This document shows positions 7,217 to 14,926 of a stretch of DNA of 41,419 nucleotides, piece after piece; the stretch's first letter is position 1; every line of letters starts with the position of its first letter. The stretch spans positions 1 through 41,419 of the forward strand of contig JAKARZ010000015.1 in the NCBI GenBank assembly GCA_021828405.1, in the 5' to 3' direction. The stretch is from Bacillota bacterium (lineage in GTDB: Bacteria; Bacillota_E; Sulfobacillia; Sulfobacillales; JAIMBI01). A program made the position numbers and the translations under genes. Under the pieces are notes generated by a model that ran no database searches, was not told the DNA's origin, and saw only the letters and a program-made list of their open reading frames with translations.

Positions 7217-10189
7217 TTGTGGCGAGCCGATCAAAGTGTGGTGATGGGGGCGTCGACTGTGAAACCGAGGCAGGAGAACAAGCACCCCGATGACGTCCGG
7301 GCCGAGGCGCCGCTGACGATAGAGCCGTGGGATCCGGCGGAATGGAACCTGCCGCGGGCCGCCGACTTGGTGGCGCGCCCGCTTGTGATTGTCGATCTGG
7401 AAACCACCGGGCTGGACCCGATCCGCGACGAAATCATTCAGGTGGCGGCGCTCCGGATCGATCCGGCGGCACCGGACCCGGTGCTGCGGTTCGCCTCCAG
7501 CCTGGTGTGCCCCCGGGCGCCCGTTCCCCGCGAGATCCTGAGGCTGACCCGGCTCGACCCCGACGCCGTGGCGGCGGCGCCGCCCTGGAGCACGGTGGGA
7601 CCCGCACTCCAAGCGTTTGTGGGGGCAACCCCGGTGGCCGGCCACAACGTGGCCTTTGACCTGAAATTCTTGGAGGAGGCCGGCCTTCGTCTGTCCGGAG
7701 GCTTGGACACCTGGGACTGGGCGCGCATCGCGTTTCCGGCGCGCGCCAACTTCAAGCTTGCGGAGTTGGCGCTGGACCTGGCCGTGCCGGGCACGTCCCA
7801 CGATGCCCGTACCGATGTTGCCGCCTGCTACCATGTAATGGCCGCGGTGCACCGCCGGCTCGCCCAGCTGGGTCCCACCACCGCCGGACTCCTGCGGCAC
7901 ATCTTGGCGGGGGAAGCCGGCTGGTGGCGGTGGGAGGCGGCACGGGCGGGCAGCGAGGCGGCGCTCTTTCGGCGGGTTGCCGAGGCACCGGCGGTGACCC
8001 TAGGGCGGCGCGGGGTGGAGATGGGCCCCATCCGTGAGTGCTTTGCCCCCGAGGGCGTGCTGGCCGCGCTGCACCCAGGCTGGCAGTCCCGCCCCGGGCA
8101 GGTGGCGATGGCCGACGCCGTCGAGGAGGCGCTGGCCAACGCGGCTACCCTGGTGGCCGAGGCGGGGACTGGGGTGGGCAAGAGCCTCGCGTATCTCATG
8201 CCCGCCGTGCGGCAGGCGGCCTACGAGGGAAGCCGCGTGGTCGTGGCCACGCACACCGTGGCCCTGCAGGATCAGCTGTGGCAGAAAGATGTGCCCGAGG
8301 CGCTCCGGGCGCTGGGGCTGGAAGATGTGCCGCGTGCACTGGTCAAGGGCCGGGCACGTTATCTTTGCCTGCTGAAGGCTGAGGAAGAGACCGGGGGGGT
8401 GGACATCGCGTGGAATTGGGAGCAGCGCGTGGCGGCCGCCTCCCTGATCGTGTGGCTGGTCGACACGGATTCTGGCGAGCGGGACGAGTGGGTGGGGGGC
8501 CGCCTTCCCGACGCCCAGGTGGTGTGGGAAGCGGTGGCGGCCGATCCCGACGCATGCCTGGGAGCCCGGTGCCCGCATGCGGGCGCATGCTACATGAGGA
8601 AAAGCCGCCGCCAAGCCGAGGGAGCGAACCTGGTGGTGACCAACCATGCGCTGCTACTGGCCCACGCATCCCAGGGCGGAGTCCTACCGGAGTTTCAGCA
8701 CCTGGTCGTGGACGAGGCGCACCACCTGCCGGAGGTTGCCGACGAGGCGCTGGGCCTGCGGGTGGAATTGGTGCGGTCCGCCCGCCTGCTGGCGGAATGG
8801 GCGAAGCCCACTGGCATCCTGGGGAAGAGCCATGATCTCCTGGGGGCGCGGGCGGATCGCGTGCGCGAGTCGCTCTATGGCAACAGTGCGCTGCTGGAGC
8901 AGGCGGCCACGGCCCTGGCGGAGCTGGGGCGCCGCCTGACGGGCGATTCCGCTTCGAACGGCGCATCCCGGGTGGAGACCGTGCGCATCGTGCCCCCCGT
9001 GGCCGCGGCACTCGAGGAAAGCGGGGTGGCTGCCTTGCTACAGGACGCGGGCGACAGCCTGGCGATGGCCGCGCGGCTGTTGGCCGACGCGGTGGCCGAT
9101 GCCGACAGCGGCGACCCCAGCGCCGACGGGCGCAGCGCACGCTGGGTGCAGTTGGGGAGAATGGAGCGCGTACTCCAAGAGCTGGCGGTCGGCCTGCAGG
9201 CGTTCCGCGAGCGCAGCGATGACTGGGTGGACTGGTGGGAGTGGAATGCGTCCGCGACGCAGGTGGTGATTCGGCGCGCCCCGCTGAACCCGGGCCCTCT
9301 GCTGCACGAGCGGCTCTGGAGCGCGGTGCCGGGCGGCACGGTGCTCACGTCCGCCACTCTCACGGCCGAGGGGCGTTTCGACTACCTCGGGGATCAGCTC
9401 GGGCTCGCACGCGATGCGCGCGTCACGCCCTTTCCGTCGCCGTTCGCCACCCATGAGCAGTCCATCCTAGCGATTGCCTCGGATTTTCCTCTGCCCGCCG
9501 ACCCCGGGCACCTCGCGCGGGTTGGGGACTTTGTCGAGGCGCTGGCGATGCGCCTCGGAGGCCGGCTGATGGTGCTGGTCACGAGCCGCGCCGCCGTCCG
9601 CGTCCTGGCCGATCGCCTGGACGCGCCCCTCACCCGCGCCAGAATCGACCTTCTGGTGCAGGGGCCGAACGGCACCCCCCACCAGCTGGCGACCCACCTG
9701 CAGGCGCAACCGGCCAGCGTGCTGCTCGGCACCAGCGGCCTGTGGGAGGGAGTGGATGTGCCCGGGCCTGCCTTGGCCGCGGTGGTGTTGGCTCGGTTGC
9801 CGTTTGGGTACCCGGGGGAGCCGCTGGAGCAGGCGCGCGCCGACGTGCTGGCGCGGGGTGGGCGATCCGCCTTCAGGGCCCGCTCGCTGCCACAGGCAGT
9901 CCTGAAGTTTCGGCAGGGATTCGGGCGGCTGTTGCGCACCGAGTCCGACCGGGGGGCGGTGGTGGTGCTCGACCCCCGCATTCTTCCCGCCGGAGCCGGG
10001 GCGCAGGGCGGCGGGACCCGGTACGGCCGGGCGTTTCTGCAGTCGCTTCCTGGCCCTCGCCTGGTTATCGGGGACACCCCCACGGTGCTGGAGCAGGTGG
10101 CCGTGTTTGCCGGCGCTGCAAGCCCGCCGCCGAGGCGCGCGCGCTCTTTCGAGGGGGCGCCTGCGCAAAATGGGAGCACGGGGCATTAG
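7217..10189 (+). CDS. dinG: DinG-family exonuclease/ATP-dependent helicase
   Basis: Two-part protein of about 990 residues. Residues 55-210 form a DEDDh 3'-5' exonuclease: VDLETTG (D60, E62), AGHNVAFD (H143, D148) and HDARTD (H195, D200). From about 275 a superfamily 2 XPD/DinG helicase follows, with Walker A EAGTGVGKS (315-323), Walker B DEAHHL (499-504) and the late motifs TSGLWEGVDVPG and the QGFGRLLR-type motif VI. Four cysteines (384, 447, 452, 458) sit between Walker A and B, where XPD and E. coli DinG bind a 4Fe-4S cluster. The start is uncertain: TTG 7217 follows GGAGG closely; GTG 7238/7241 or ATG 7244 are alternatives. Role: probably repair or processing of DNA/RNA structures. Confidence 0.9.
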   Translation: MWRADQSVVMGASTVKPRQENKHPDDVRAEAPLTIEPWDPAEWNLPRAADLVARPLVIVDLETTGLDPIRDEIIQVAALRIDPAAPDPVLRFASSLVCPRAPVPREILRLTRLDPDAVAAAPPWSTVGPALQAFVGATPVAGHNVAFDLKFLEEAGLRLSGGLDTWDWARIAFPARANFKLAELALDLAVPGTSHDARTDVAACYHVMAAVHRRLAQLGPTTAGLLRHILAGEAGWWRWEAARAGSEAALFRRVAEAPAVTLGRRGVEMGPIRECFAPEGVLAALHPGWQSRPGQVAMADAVEEALANAATLVAEAGTGVGKSLAYLMPAVRQAAYEGSRVVVATHTVALQDQLWQKDVPEALRALGLEDVPRALVKGRARYLCLLKAEEETGGVDIAWNWEQRVAAASLIVWLVDTDSGERDEWVGGRLPDAQVVWEAVAADPDACLGARCPHAGACYMRKSRRQAEGANLVVTNHALLLAHASQGGVLPEFQHLVVDEAHHLPEVADEALGLRVELVRSARLLAEWAKPTGILGKSHDLLGARADRVRESLYGNSALLEQAATALAELGRRLTGDSASNGASRVETVRIVPPVAAALEESGVAALLQDAGDSLAMAARLLADAVADADSGDPSADGRSARWVQLGRMERVLQELAVGLQAFRERSDDWVDWWEWNASATQVVIRRAPLNPGPLLHERLWSAVPGGTVLTSATLTAEGRFDYLGDQLGLARDARVTPFPSPFATHEQSILAIASDFPLPADPGHLARVGDFVEALAMRLGGRLMVLVTSRAAVRVLADRLDAPLTRARIDLLVQGPNGTPHQLATHLQAQPASVLLGTSGLWEGVDVPGPALAAVVLARLPFGYPGEPLEQARADVLARGGRSAFRARSLPQAVLKFRQGFGRLLRTESDRGAVVVLDPRILPAGAGAQGGGTRYGRAFLQSLPGPRLVIGDTPTVLEQVAVFAGAASPPPRRARSFEGAPAQNGSTGH

Positions 10190-10213
10190 GCGAGAGGGAA
10201 CGGGAGTGAAGCC

Positions 10214-11074
10214 GTGTTGATTTTGGTCACTAACGATGACGGCATTGACGCCCCGGGCATTCGGTCGCTGGCCGCGGCCGTGCGGGGACGCGGCGAGGTG
10301 GTGGTGGTCGCACCCGATGGCAATCGCAGTGCCAGCGGCCACTCCATCACGCTGACCCAGCGCATTTCGGTGGCGGAGCGGGAGGTGGGACCCGGGATCC
10401 GGGGCTTTGCCGTGGGAGGCACGCCGGTGGACGCTGTGAAACTGGCCCTGGAGCAGTTGCTGCCTGGCCCGCCCGACCTGGTGCTGTCGGGCGTCAACCA
10501 CGGGTCAAATCTTGGCCGCGACGTGTTTTACAGTGGCACCGTGTCGGCCGCCATGGAAGCAGCGTTCATGGGGGCCCCGGCGGTCGCCGTGTCCCTCGCC
10601 GAGCGGGGCGGGGCGCACATGACCGAAGCCGCGGCCTTTGTGGCATGGTGGCTAGACCACGCGTACCGGCCATTGCCCCGGGGGGTGTTTTACAACGTGA
10701 ACCTGCCGCCGCTGGGAGCGACGGCGCCGCCGGCGCTGCGCGTCACGCGGCTTGGTGAGCGCCACTATTTGAACGAATTTCAGCGGCAGCCGTCGTCCGC
10801 CGGACGGGACTGGTACTTGATGGCCGGCATGGCGGAGGAGACCAGGGAGGCGCCGGAAACAGATGTGGGGGCCATCGCGGCAGGCTTTGTCTCGGTGACG
10901 CCCCTGTCCATCGACCTTACTGCCCAGGATGCGCACACCGGGCTGGCCACGATGGATAATCTCGTGGTGCCGGCGGGCGTTTTCTGCATGACGCCCGAAA
11001 GGCCGGACACGCTAAGCCGCACGGAGTGCTTGCCCGCGAGCACGCACGCTCGGGGCAAACAGGGAAGGCGGTGA
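10214..11074 (+). CDS. surE: 5'/3'-nucleotidase SurE
   Basis: Metal-dependent nucleoside monophosphate phosphatase. The 286-residue product has the family hallmarks: VTNDDG at the N-terminus (D8, D9), APDGNRSASGHSIT (metal-binding Ser and substrate loop) and SGVNHGSNLGRDVFYSGTVS (metal-binding Asn). The C-terminal part from about residue 235 is longer than in E. coli SurE and ends in a basic tail. GTG 10214 follows GGGAG at 10202-10206. It lies 24 nt after the DinG gene and 9 nt before an SASP gene, so all three could be co-transcribed. Confidence 0.95.
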   Translation: MLILVTNDDGIDAPGIRSLAAAVRGRGEVVVVAPDGNRSASGHSITLTQRISVAEREVGPGIRGFAVGGTPVDAVKLALEQLLPGPPDLVLSGVNHGSNLGRDVFYSGTVSAAMEAAFMGAPAVAVSLAERGGAHMTEAAAFVAWWLDHAYRPLPRGVFYNVNLPPLGATAPPALRVTRLGERHYLNEFQRQPSSAGRDWYLMAGMAEETREAPETDVGAIAAGFVSVTPLSIDLTAQDAHTGLATMDNLVVPAGVFCMTPERPDTLSRTECLPASTHARGKQGRR

Positions 11075-11083
11075 AGTCACTCC

Positions 11084-11350
11084 ATGAAACATGCACACGT
11101 GAAGCGGCGGCGCGTGGCGCGGGGGTCGTCCGAGGTGCTGGGCGCCGCCCCGAGGCGCGCGGCGCTCCGCTCACTGAAGTCCGAAGTGGCCGAGGACCTG
11201 GGTTTACGGGATGACATCGCGGAACGCGGCTTTGCCCACATGACCACCCGGGAAGTGGGCACTTTGGGAGGACACATGGTGCGGCGGCTGGTGGATCGCG
11301 GTCGGCGGGCGATGGCCAAGGAGGGCTCCCCGCACGAAAGGCGGCCCTAG
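11084..11350 (+). CDS. Alpha/beta-type small acid-soluble spore protein
   Basis: An 88-residue protein with the alpha/beta-SASP core: LKSEVAEDLGL (about 31-41) followed by MTTREVGTLGGHMVRRLV (about 53-70). Such proteins saturate spore DNA and protect it from UV and heat; SEVA resembles the cleavage region for the germination protease GPR. It has a basic N-terminal extension of about 30 residues that typical SASPs lack. ATG 11084 follows GAAGGCGGTGAAG. No clear sigma-G promoter is seen directly upstream, so it may be read from the surE transcript or a promoter inside surE. Confidence 0.8.
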   Translation: MKHAHVKRRRVARGSSEVLGAAPRRAALRSLKSEVAEDLGLRDDIAERGFAHMTTREVGTLGGHMVRRLVDRGRRAMAKEGSPHERRP

Positions 11351-11405
11351 CGCGGCGTGCTCTAGCCCGACGCGCCGGTGCGTAAGGTACGCCGGAGGGA
11401 TGGCG

Positions 11406-11753
11406 ATGAGCCTCCGGGCCGTGGGCCGCGGTGTGGTGGCAGGGCTAGTGCTGGCCGCCCTGCTGGCCCTGGGGCTGGCGGTGACGCTCGACCGCACCCC
11501 ACTGCCGACGTCAACGCTGGCGGTGGGGCTGTGGGTGGGCCGAATGCTGGTGAGCACCGGAGCCGGGTGGTTTGCCGGGCGCCGCCGGGAGTCGGGAGCC
11601 GGGCTCAACGGCACGTTCAGCGGGCTCACGGTGGCGATCCTGGGGAGCGTGGTGGGGGCCCAAACCGGGCTGTCGATGGGCTCGGTGGGGCTCGGGCTGG
11701 CAGGGGGGGCTTTTTTTGGGGCCGTCGGAGGGTTGGTGGCCGCGATGGAATGA
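11406..11753 (+). CDS. Small integral membrane protein (TIGR04086/YrzE-like)
   Basis: A 115-residue, very hydrophobic Gly/Ala/Leu-rich protein with about four predicted membrane segments (roughly 8-28, 40-57, 68-88, 92-113) and an Arg-rich loop (GRRRES) between the second and third. Length and Gly-rich segments resemble the TIGR04086 family found in spore-forming Bacillota; function unknown. ATG 11406 is preferred over ATG 11400 because GGAGGG occupies 11394-11399. It ends in the bidirectional terminator shared with the convergent SASP gene. Confidence 0.6.
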   Translation: MSLRAVGRGVVAGLVLAALLALGLAVTLDRTPLPTSTLAVGLWVGRMLVSTGAGWFAGRRRESGAGLNGTFSGLTVAILGSVVGAQTGLSMGSVGLGLAGGAFFGAVGGLVAAME

Positions 11754-11778
11754 AGGGCCGGTCGGCCCGGCCCTTCAT
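11750..11778. terminator. Bidirectional hairpin between convergent genes
   Basis: Perfect 11-bp inverted repeat ATGAAGGGCCG (11750-11760) and CGGCCCTTCAT (11768-11778) with a 7-nt loop. It begins at the stop of the membrane-protein gene and ends 4 nt before the stop of the minus-strand SASP gene. There is no T-tract on either side, so it may act as a factor-assisted or RNA-stabilising hairpin. Confidence 0.65.
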
Positions 11779-11782
11779 CGCG

Positions 11783-12013
11783 CTACCGGGTGTCGGCCCG
11801 GGCGGCCAGGGCCTCTTCGGCATGGCGGACCAGCACCTTCACCATGTTGCCGCCAATGGCCCCGCCGATCCGTCCGAGATCTCGCGTGGGCATGTCCGCC
11901 CAGCCCGTGGTCTCGATGTCGTCCAGTAGGCCAAGCTCCCCGGCGACTTCGTACTTGAACCGGTCGCGCACCTGGTCAGATAGCAACGTTGCACCACTCG
12001 TCCACTGGGCCAC
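11783..12013 (-). CDS. Alpha/beta-type small acid-soluble spore protein
   Basis: A 76-residue DNA-binding spore protein with the full family pattern: RFKYEVAGELGL (about 19-30, with the GPR-site-like YEVA) and DLGRIGGAIGGNMVKVLV. This is closer to textbook alpha/beta SASPs in length than the copy at 11084. The frame is open upstream to 12280, but GTG 12013 is selected because GGGAGGTG lies 6 nt upstream; GTG 12022 would overlap that site. It is convergent with the TIGR04086-like gene and divergent from the YpmA-like operon. Confidence 0.85.
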   Translation of the reverse strand: MAQWTSGATLLSDQVRDRFKYEVAGELGLLDDIETTGWADMPTRDLGRIGGAIGGNMVKVLVRHAEEALAARADTR

Positions 12014-12065
12014 GGTCGCCACCTCCCTGCCGGCGCTCTTGGGGCCGCTAGCGCCGTCAGCCCTA

Positions 12066-12088
12066 GTGTGCCCGGTGCCCGGGCACAC
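12066..12088. promoter_or_regulatory. Perfect palindrome, possible operator
   Basis: Arms GTGTGCCCGG (12066-12075) and CCGGGCACAC (12079-12088) are exact inverted repeats around a 3-nt centre. The element lies 53 bp upstream of the SASP start and 35 bp upstream of the -35 of the divergent promoter. On the minus strand its SASP-proximal edge is part of CACACTA, similar to a sigma-G -10 (CATnnTA). It could be an operator or a hairpin in a leader. Confidence 0.45.
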
Positions 12089-12122
12089 CGGCTGTGCGTT
12101 TGCTGGTTGTCGGGCCAACCGG

Positions 12123-12151
12123 TGGACGCTGCCGCGCGAAAATCCCATAAT
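12123..12151 (+). promoter_or_regulatory. Sigma-A-type promoter for the ypmA-like/hflX/miaB operon
   Basis: TGGACG (12123-12128), 17-nt spacer, CATAAT (12146-12151). Transcription would start near 12158 and give a leader of about 45 nt before ATG 12203. Confidence 0.45.
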
Positions 12152-12202
12152 CGGCGTGGGCGGCAGTCTTCTCGCGACGCGAGCCACGAAAGGCGGGTTG
12201 TC

Positions 12203-12409
12203 ATGACCGAAGTGCGGGCAGACCACGATGCGCTTCGCGTGCTCGGCACGCGCTGGTTCGAAACGTTTGAACCCAGTCATGTCGTGACATTTTTGAATCA
12301 GGTGCTATCCGAGCGCGGGCTCGCGTTTGGTGTGCGCCTCAGGGACGACGGACACGAGCTGTCGATTTACGACACGGCCACGGCCCCGTTCGGCGGCGAG
12401 CACCGTTGA
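12203..12409 (+). CDS. YpmA-like small protein (DUF4264)
   Basis: A 68-residue soluble protein. Residues 15-58 (FETFEPSHVVTFLNQVLSER followed by LAFGVRLRDD and ELSIYDT) resemble in spacing and pattern the small Bacillota protein YpmA (DUF4264), of unknown function. The frame is open upstream to 12068, but ATG 12203 follows AAAGGCGGG at a suitable distance. Its stop overlaps the start of the Nudix gene by one base (TGATG). The family assignment is from memory of the pattern and should be treated as tentative. Confidence 0.6.
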   Translation: MTEVRADHDALRVLGTRWFETFEPSHVVTFLNQVLSERGLAFGVRLRDDGHELSIYDTATAPFGGEHR

Positions 12410-12843
12410 TGCAGCGCGAGCGCCCCGAGGTAGGGGTGGCGGCGGTCATCCGCGACGGCGGGGGGCGCACGGTGCTGGTGCGCCGCGGGCAAGCGCCCTA
12501 CGGTGGCCGATGGGCGTTCCCCGGCGGGCACCTGGAGTGGGCTGAGACACTGGGAAGCGGCGCAGAGCGCGAGGCGGCCGAAGAGACGGGCCTCACCGTG
12601 GCGGCCGGGGCGCCACTGTTTGTCGGCGAGGTGCGGCGAACCAATGGCCAGGGCCGGATCGACAGCCACTTTATCGTGGTGGACATCGCCTGCGAGTGGT
12701 CGGGCGCGGGGGCGCTCCGCGCGGGGACGGATGCCCGGGCGGCCCGGTGGATTGCGGCCGATGAGGTGGACCGGCTGGTGCTGGCTCCCGGGATGTCGGA
12801 ATGCCTCCGGGATTCGCGGGTCCGCGCGTTTTTGGGATGGTGA
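12409..12843 (+). CDS. Nudix hydrolase
   Basis: A 144-residue single-domain Nudix protein hydrolysing a nucleoside diphosphate linked to some other moiety. The Nudix box is complete: GGHLEWAETLGSGAEREAAE followed directly by ETGL (about 38-61). The N-terminus VGVAAVIRDGGGRTVLVRRG and the late WIAADEV match the MutT-like/ADP-ribose pyrophosphatase type, but the substrate cannot be read from sequence. ATG 12409 overlaps the upstream stop by one base; TTG 12406 is an alternative. It is 3 nt from the following lipoprotein gene. Confidence 0.88.
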   Translation: MQRERPEVGVAAVIRDGGGRTVLVRRGQAPYGGRWAFPGGHLEWAETLGSGAEREAAEETGLTVAAGAPLFVGEVRRTNGQGRIDSHFIVVDIACEWSGAGALRAGTDARAARWIAADEVDRLVLAPGMSECLRDSRVRAFLGW

Positions 12844-12846
12844 GCG

Positions 12847-13593
12847 TTGCGCACACGAGTAGCTTGGTGGCTGGGACTGGCCGGAGCGGCCCTCGTCCTG
12901 GCGGGGTGCGGGCGGGTCACCCCGCCCGTTGCCCCGAGCGCGTTCGCAGCCGCTGGACTGCAGCGGTGGCAGCGAGCGCGCTTTGATTTGATCCGCGCCG
13001 CGTATGACCAGGAACAGGTGGTGGCGCGGAATCCGCGGTCGTCGGGCGCGTACACCCGGCTTGCTCAGATCATGAATGCCCTGGGCCACCCGCAGAGCGC
13101 GGTCGCGCTTGCGGCCCATGCCCTCAGGCTGCGCCCGGGATCTGCCCCGCTGGAGAACAATGTGGGCCTGCTGGCCGTGCAGGCCGGCCAGTGGAGTGTG
13201 GCGGCGACCGCTTACGGGGAGGCGATTTCTGCCCATCCGACGGATTGGCTGGCGCTGGACGGCCTCGCGGCGGTGGCAGTCCACGGCGCGCGCTGGACCA
13301 CCGCTGAGACCGATCTGCGGCGAGCGGAGGTGCTGGGAGGGCCCCAGGGGGCGACCTACGACGAATGGGGCCGGCTCCTGTTGGCCGAGCACCAGCCGTC
13401 GGCGGCGCTCGGCTTCTTTCACGCGGCCGAGCGCGTGAGCCCGTCGTGGTGGCAGCCTTGGTACGACGCGGCCCAAGCGCAGCAGGCCCTTGATGCGCCG
13501 AGCCGTGCCCGCGCCGATGCGCAGAAGGCGCTGGCGCTCGACCCCGCGGGCGGGCCGGCCGTGGTGCTGCTGGCCACGCTTGCAGGGGCCTGA
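12847..13593 (+). CDS. TPR-repeat lipoprotein
   Basis: A 248-residue predicted lipoprotein. The N-terminus has positive charges, a hydrophobic core and the lipobox LVLAGC (acylated Cys near residue 21), so it should sit on the outer face of the membrane. Residues 50-240 are a string of about 34-residue helical pairs with the TPR Ala/Gly/Tyr pattern (for example GAYTRLAQIMNALGHPQSAV and NNVGLLAVQAGQWSVAATAY), about five or six repeats. TPRs mediate protein-protein contacts; the partner is unknown. TTG 12847 begins 3 nt after the Nudix stop. Its stop is 17 nt before the hflX start. Confidence 0.75.
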   Translation: MRTRVAWWLGLAGAALVLAGCGRVTPPVAPSAFAAAGLQRWQRARFDLIRAAYDQEQVVARNPRSSGAYTRLAQIMNALGHPQSAVALAAHALRLRPGSAPLENNVGLLAVQAGQWSVAATAYGEAISAHPTDWLALDGLAAVAVHGARWTTAETDLRRAEVLGGPQGATYDEWGRLLLAEHQPSAALGFFHAAERVSPSWWQPWYDAAQAQQALDAPSRARADAQKALALDPAGGPAVVLLATLAGA

Positions 13594-13610
13594 TGGGGAG
13601 GGAAGGCCAG

Positions 13611-14915
13611 ATGGGCGCAGGAGAACCCGCGGAGCGGGCACTGCTGCTGGGGAGTTACGACAAACGGGGGGCGGGGGCGGCACGGGCGCAGGCCGAGGAG
13701 GACATGGCGGAGTTGGCGGCGCTGGCGCGAAGCGCCGGAGCGGCGGTGATCGATGTCTGGCTCAAGCCCCGCGAGGGCGGCGGGCCCGTGGGCCGCGGGA
13801 CGTTGGACGCCGTGCGGGGCCGGGTGGCCGCTGACCGGTTGGACCTCGTCGTTTGGGCAGACGAGCTCACACCGCGCTGGGCGCGCGAGTGGGAGACCGA
13901 GTTCGGATGCCGGGTGGTTGACCGCACGGAGCTTATTCTCGACATCTTCAGTCGGCGGGCCAACAGTCGCGAAGGCCGGCTTCAGGTGGAAATGGCGCAG
14001 CTCACCTATCGGCTGCCGCGCCTCGCGGCGCGGCAGCAGGGGTTGTCCCGCACCGGCGGCGGCATCGGCACCCGGGGCCCGGGCGAAACCCGGTTGGAAG
14101 TCGACCGCCGCCGGGTCCGTCGGCGGCTGACCGCGCTGGCCGATGAGTTGGCGCGGGTCGACCGGGAACGCCAGGTACGCCGGGAGCGGCGCGCGGCCGG
14201 GCTGGTGCCCACCGTAGCACTGGTCGGATACACCAATGTCGGCAAGTCGTCGCTGTTCCGCCGGCTCAGCCGGCGGGACGCGCTGGTCGAAAACCAGCTG
14301 TTCGCGACGGTAGACCCCGGGGTGCGGCGCGTGCATGTGGCCGGCTTTGGGCCGGTGCTCCTGGTGGACACCGTGGGCTTCGTCCGCCGCCTGCCACACG
14401 CGCTGGTGGCGGCGTTCACGTCGACCCTGGACGAAGTGCGGGATGCGGACCTGCTGATGGTGGTGGTCGACGCGTCCCGGGACGGCGAGCGGCAGGAAGC
14501 GGTGGTGGAGGAAGTGCTGGCGGAGGTGGGGGCGGCCGCCATTCCCCGGCTCCTAGTGGAAAACCAGTGGGACCGCGCCGCGGCGGGTCTTCGACCGCGA
14601 GGCGTTCCGGTGTCGGCGGCGACCGGATGGAATCAGGAGGAGCTGGTCGCGCGCCTCGCGCAGCAGCTCCGGCGCGCCCGCCCCCCGGTGCAGCTCATGA
14701 TCCCGTGGGCGGCGGGCGAGGTACTGGGCTGGATCCGAGCGGAGGGCGAAATCCTGGACCAGCGCCTGACGGACAGCGGCTGGGACGTGCGCTTCAGCGC
14801 CCCGCCGGCGGTCGTCAACCGGGTAGCACGACGCCTGGGCCGCGCCGCCGCTGTGGGGGAGGGTCGTGATACCCTGGAAGGCGACCACCCCACAGCGACA
14901 GAAGTGGGAAGTTGA
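13611..14915 (+). CDS. hflX: Ribosome-associated GTPase HflX
   Basis: GTPase that binds the 50S subunit and splits or rescues stalled ribosomes. The 434-residue product has the N-terminal HflX domain with the family signature GGGIGTRGPGETRLEVDRRR (about 149-168), a coiled linker, and the G domain: G1 GYTNVGKS (206-213), G2/G3 FATVDPG and DTVGF (253-257), G5 SAATG. G4, normally NKxD, reads NQWD (318-321): the base-contacting Asn and Asp remain but Lys is Gln. ATG 13611 is chosen because GGAGGGAAGG lies at 13597-13606; ATG 13593 overlaps the upstream stop. The miaB gene begins 11 nt downstream. Confidence 0.94.
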   Translation: MGAGEPAERALLLGSYDKRGAGAARAQAEEDMAELAALARSAGAAVIDVWLKPREGGGPVGRGTLDAVRGRVAADRLDLVVWADELTPRWAREWETEFGCRVVDRTELILDIFSRRANSREGRLQVEMAQLTYRLPRLAARQQGLSRTGGGIGTRGPGETRLEVDRRRVRRRLTALADELARVDRERQVRRERRAAGLVPTVALVGYTNVGKSSLFRRLSRRDALVENQLFATVDPGVRRVHVAGFGPVLLVDTVGFVRRLPHALVAAFTSTLDEVRDADLLMVVVDASRDGERQEAVVEEVLAEVGAAAIPRLLVENQWDRAAAGLRPRGVPVSAATGWNQEELVARLAQQLRRARPPVQLMIPWAAGEVLGWIRAEGEILDQRLTDSGWDVRFSAPPAVVNRVARRLGRAAAVGEGRDTLEGDHPTATEVGS

Positions 14916-14926
14916 CGGGGGGAGCG

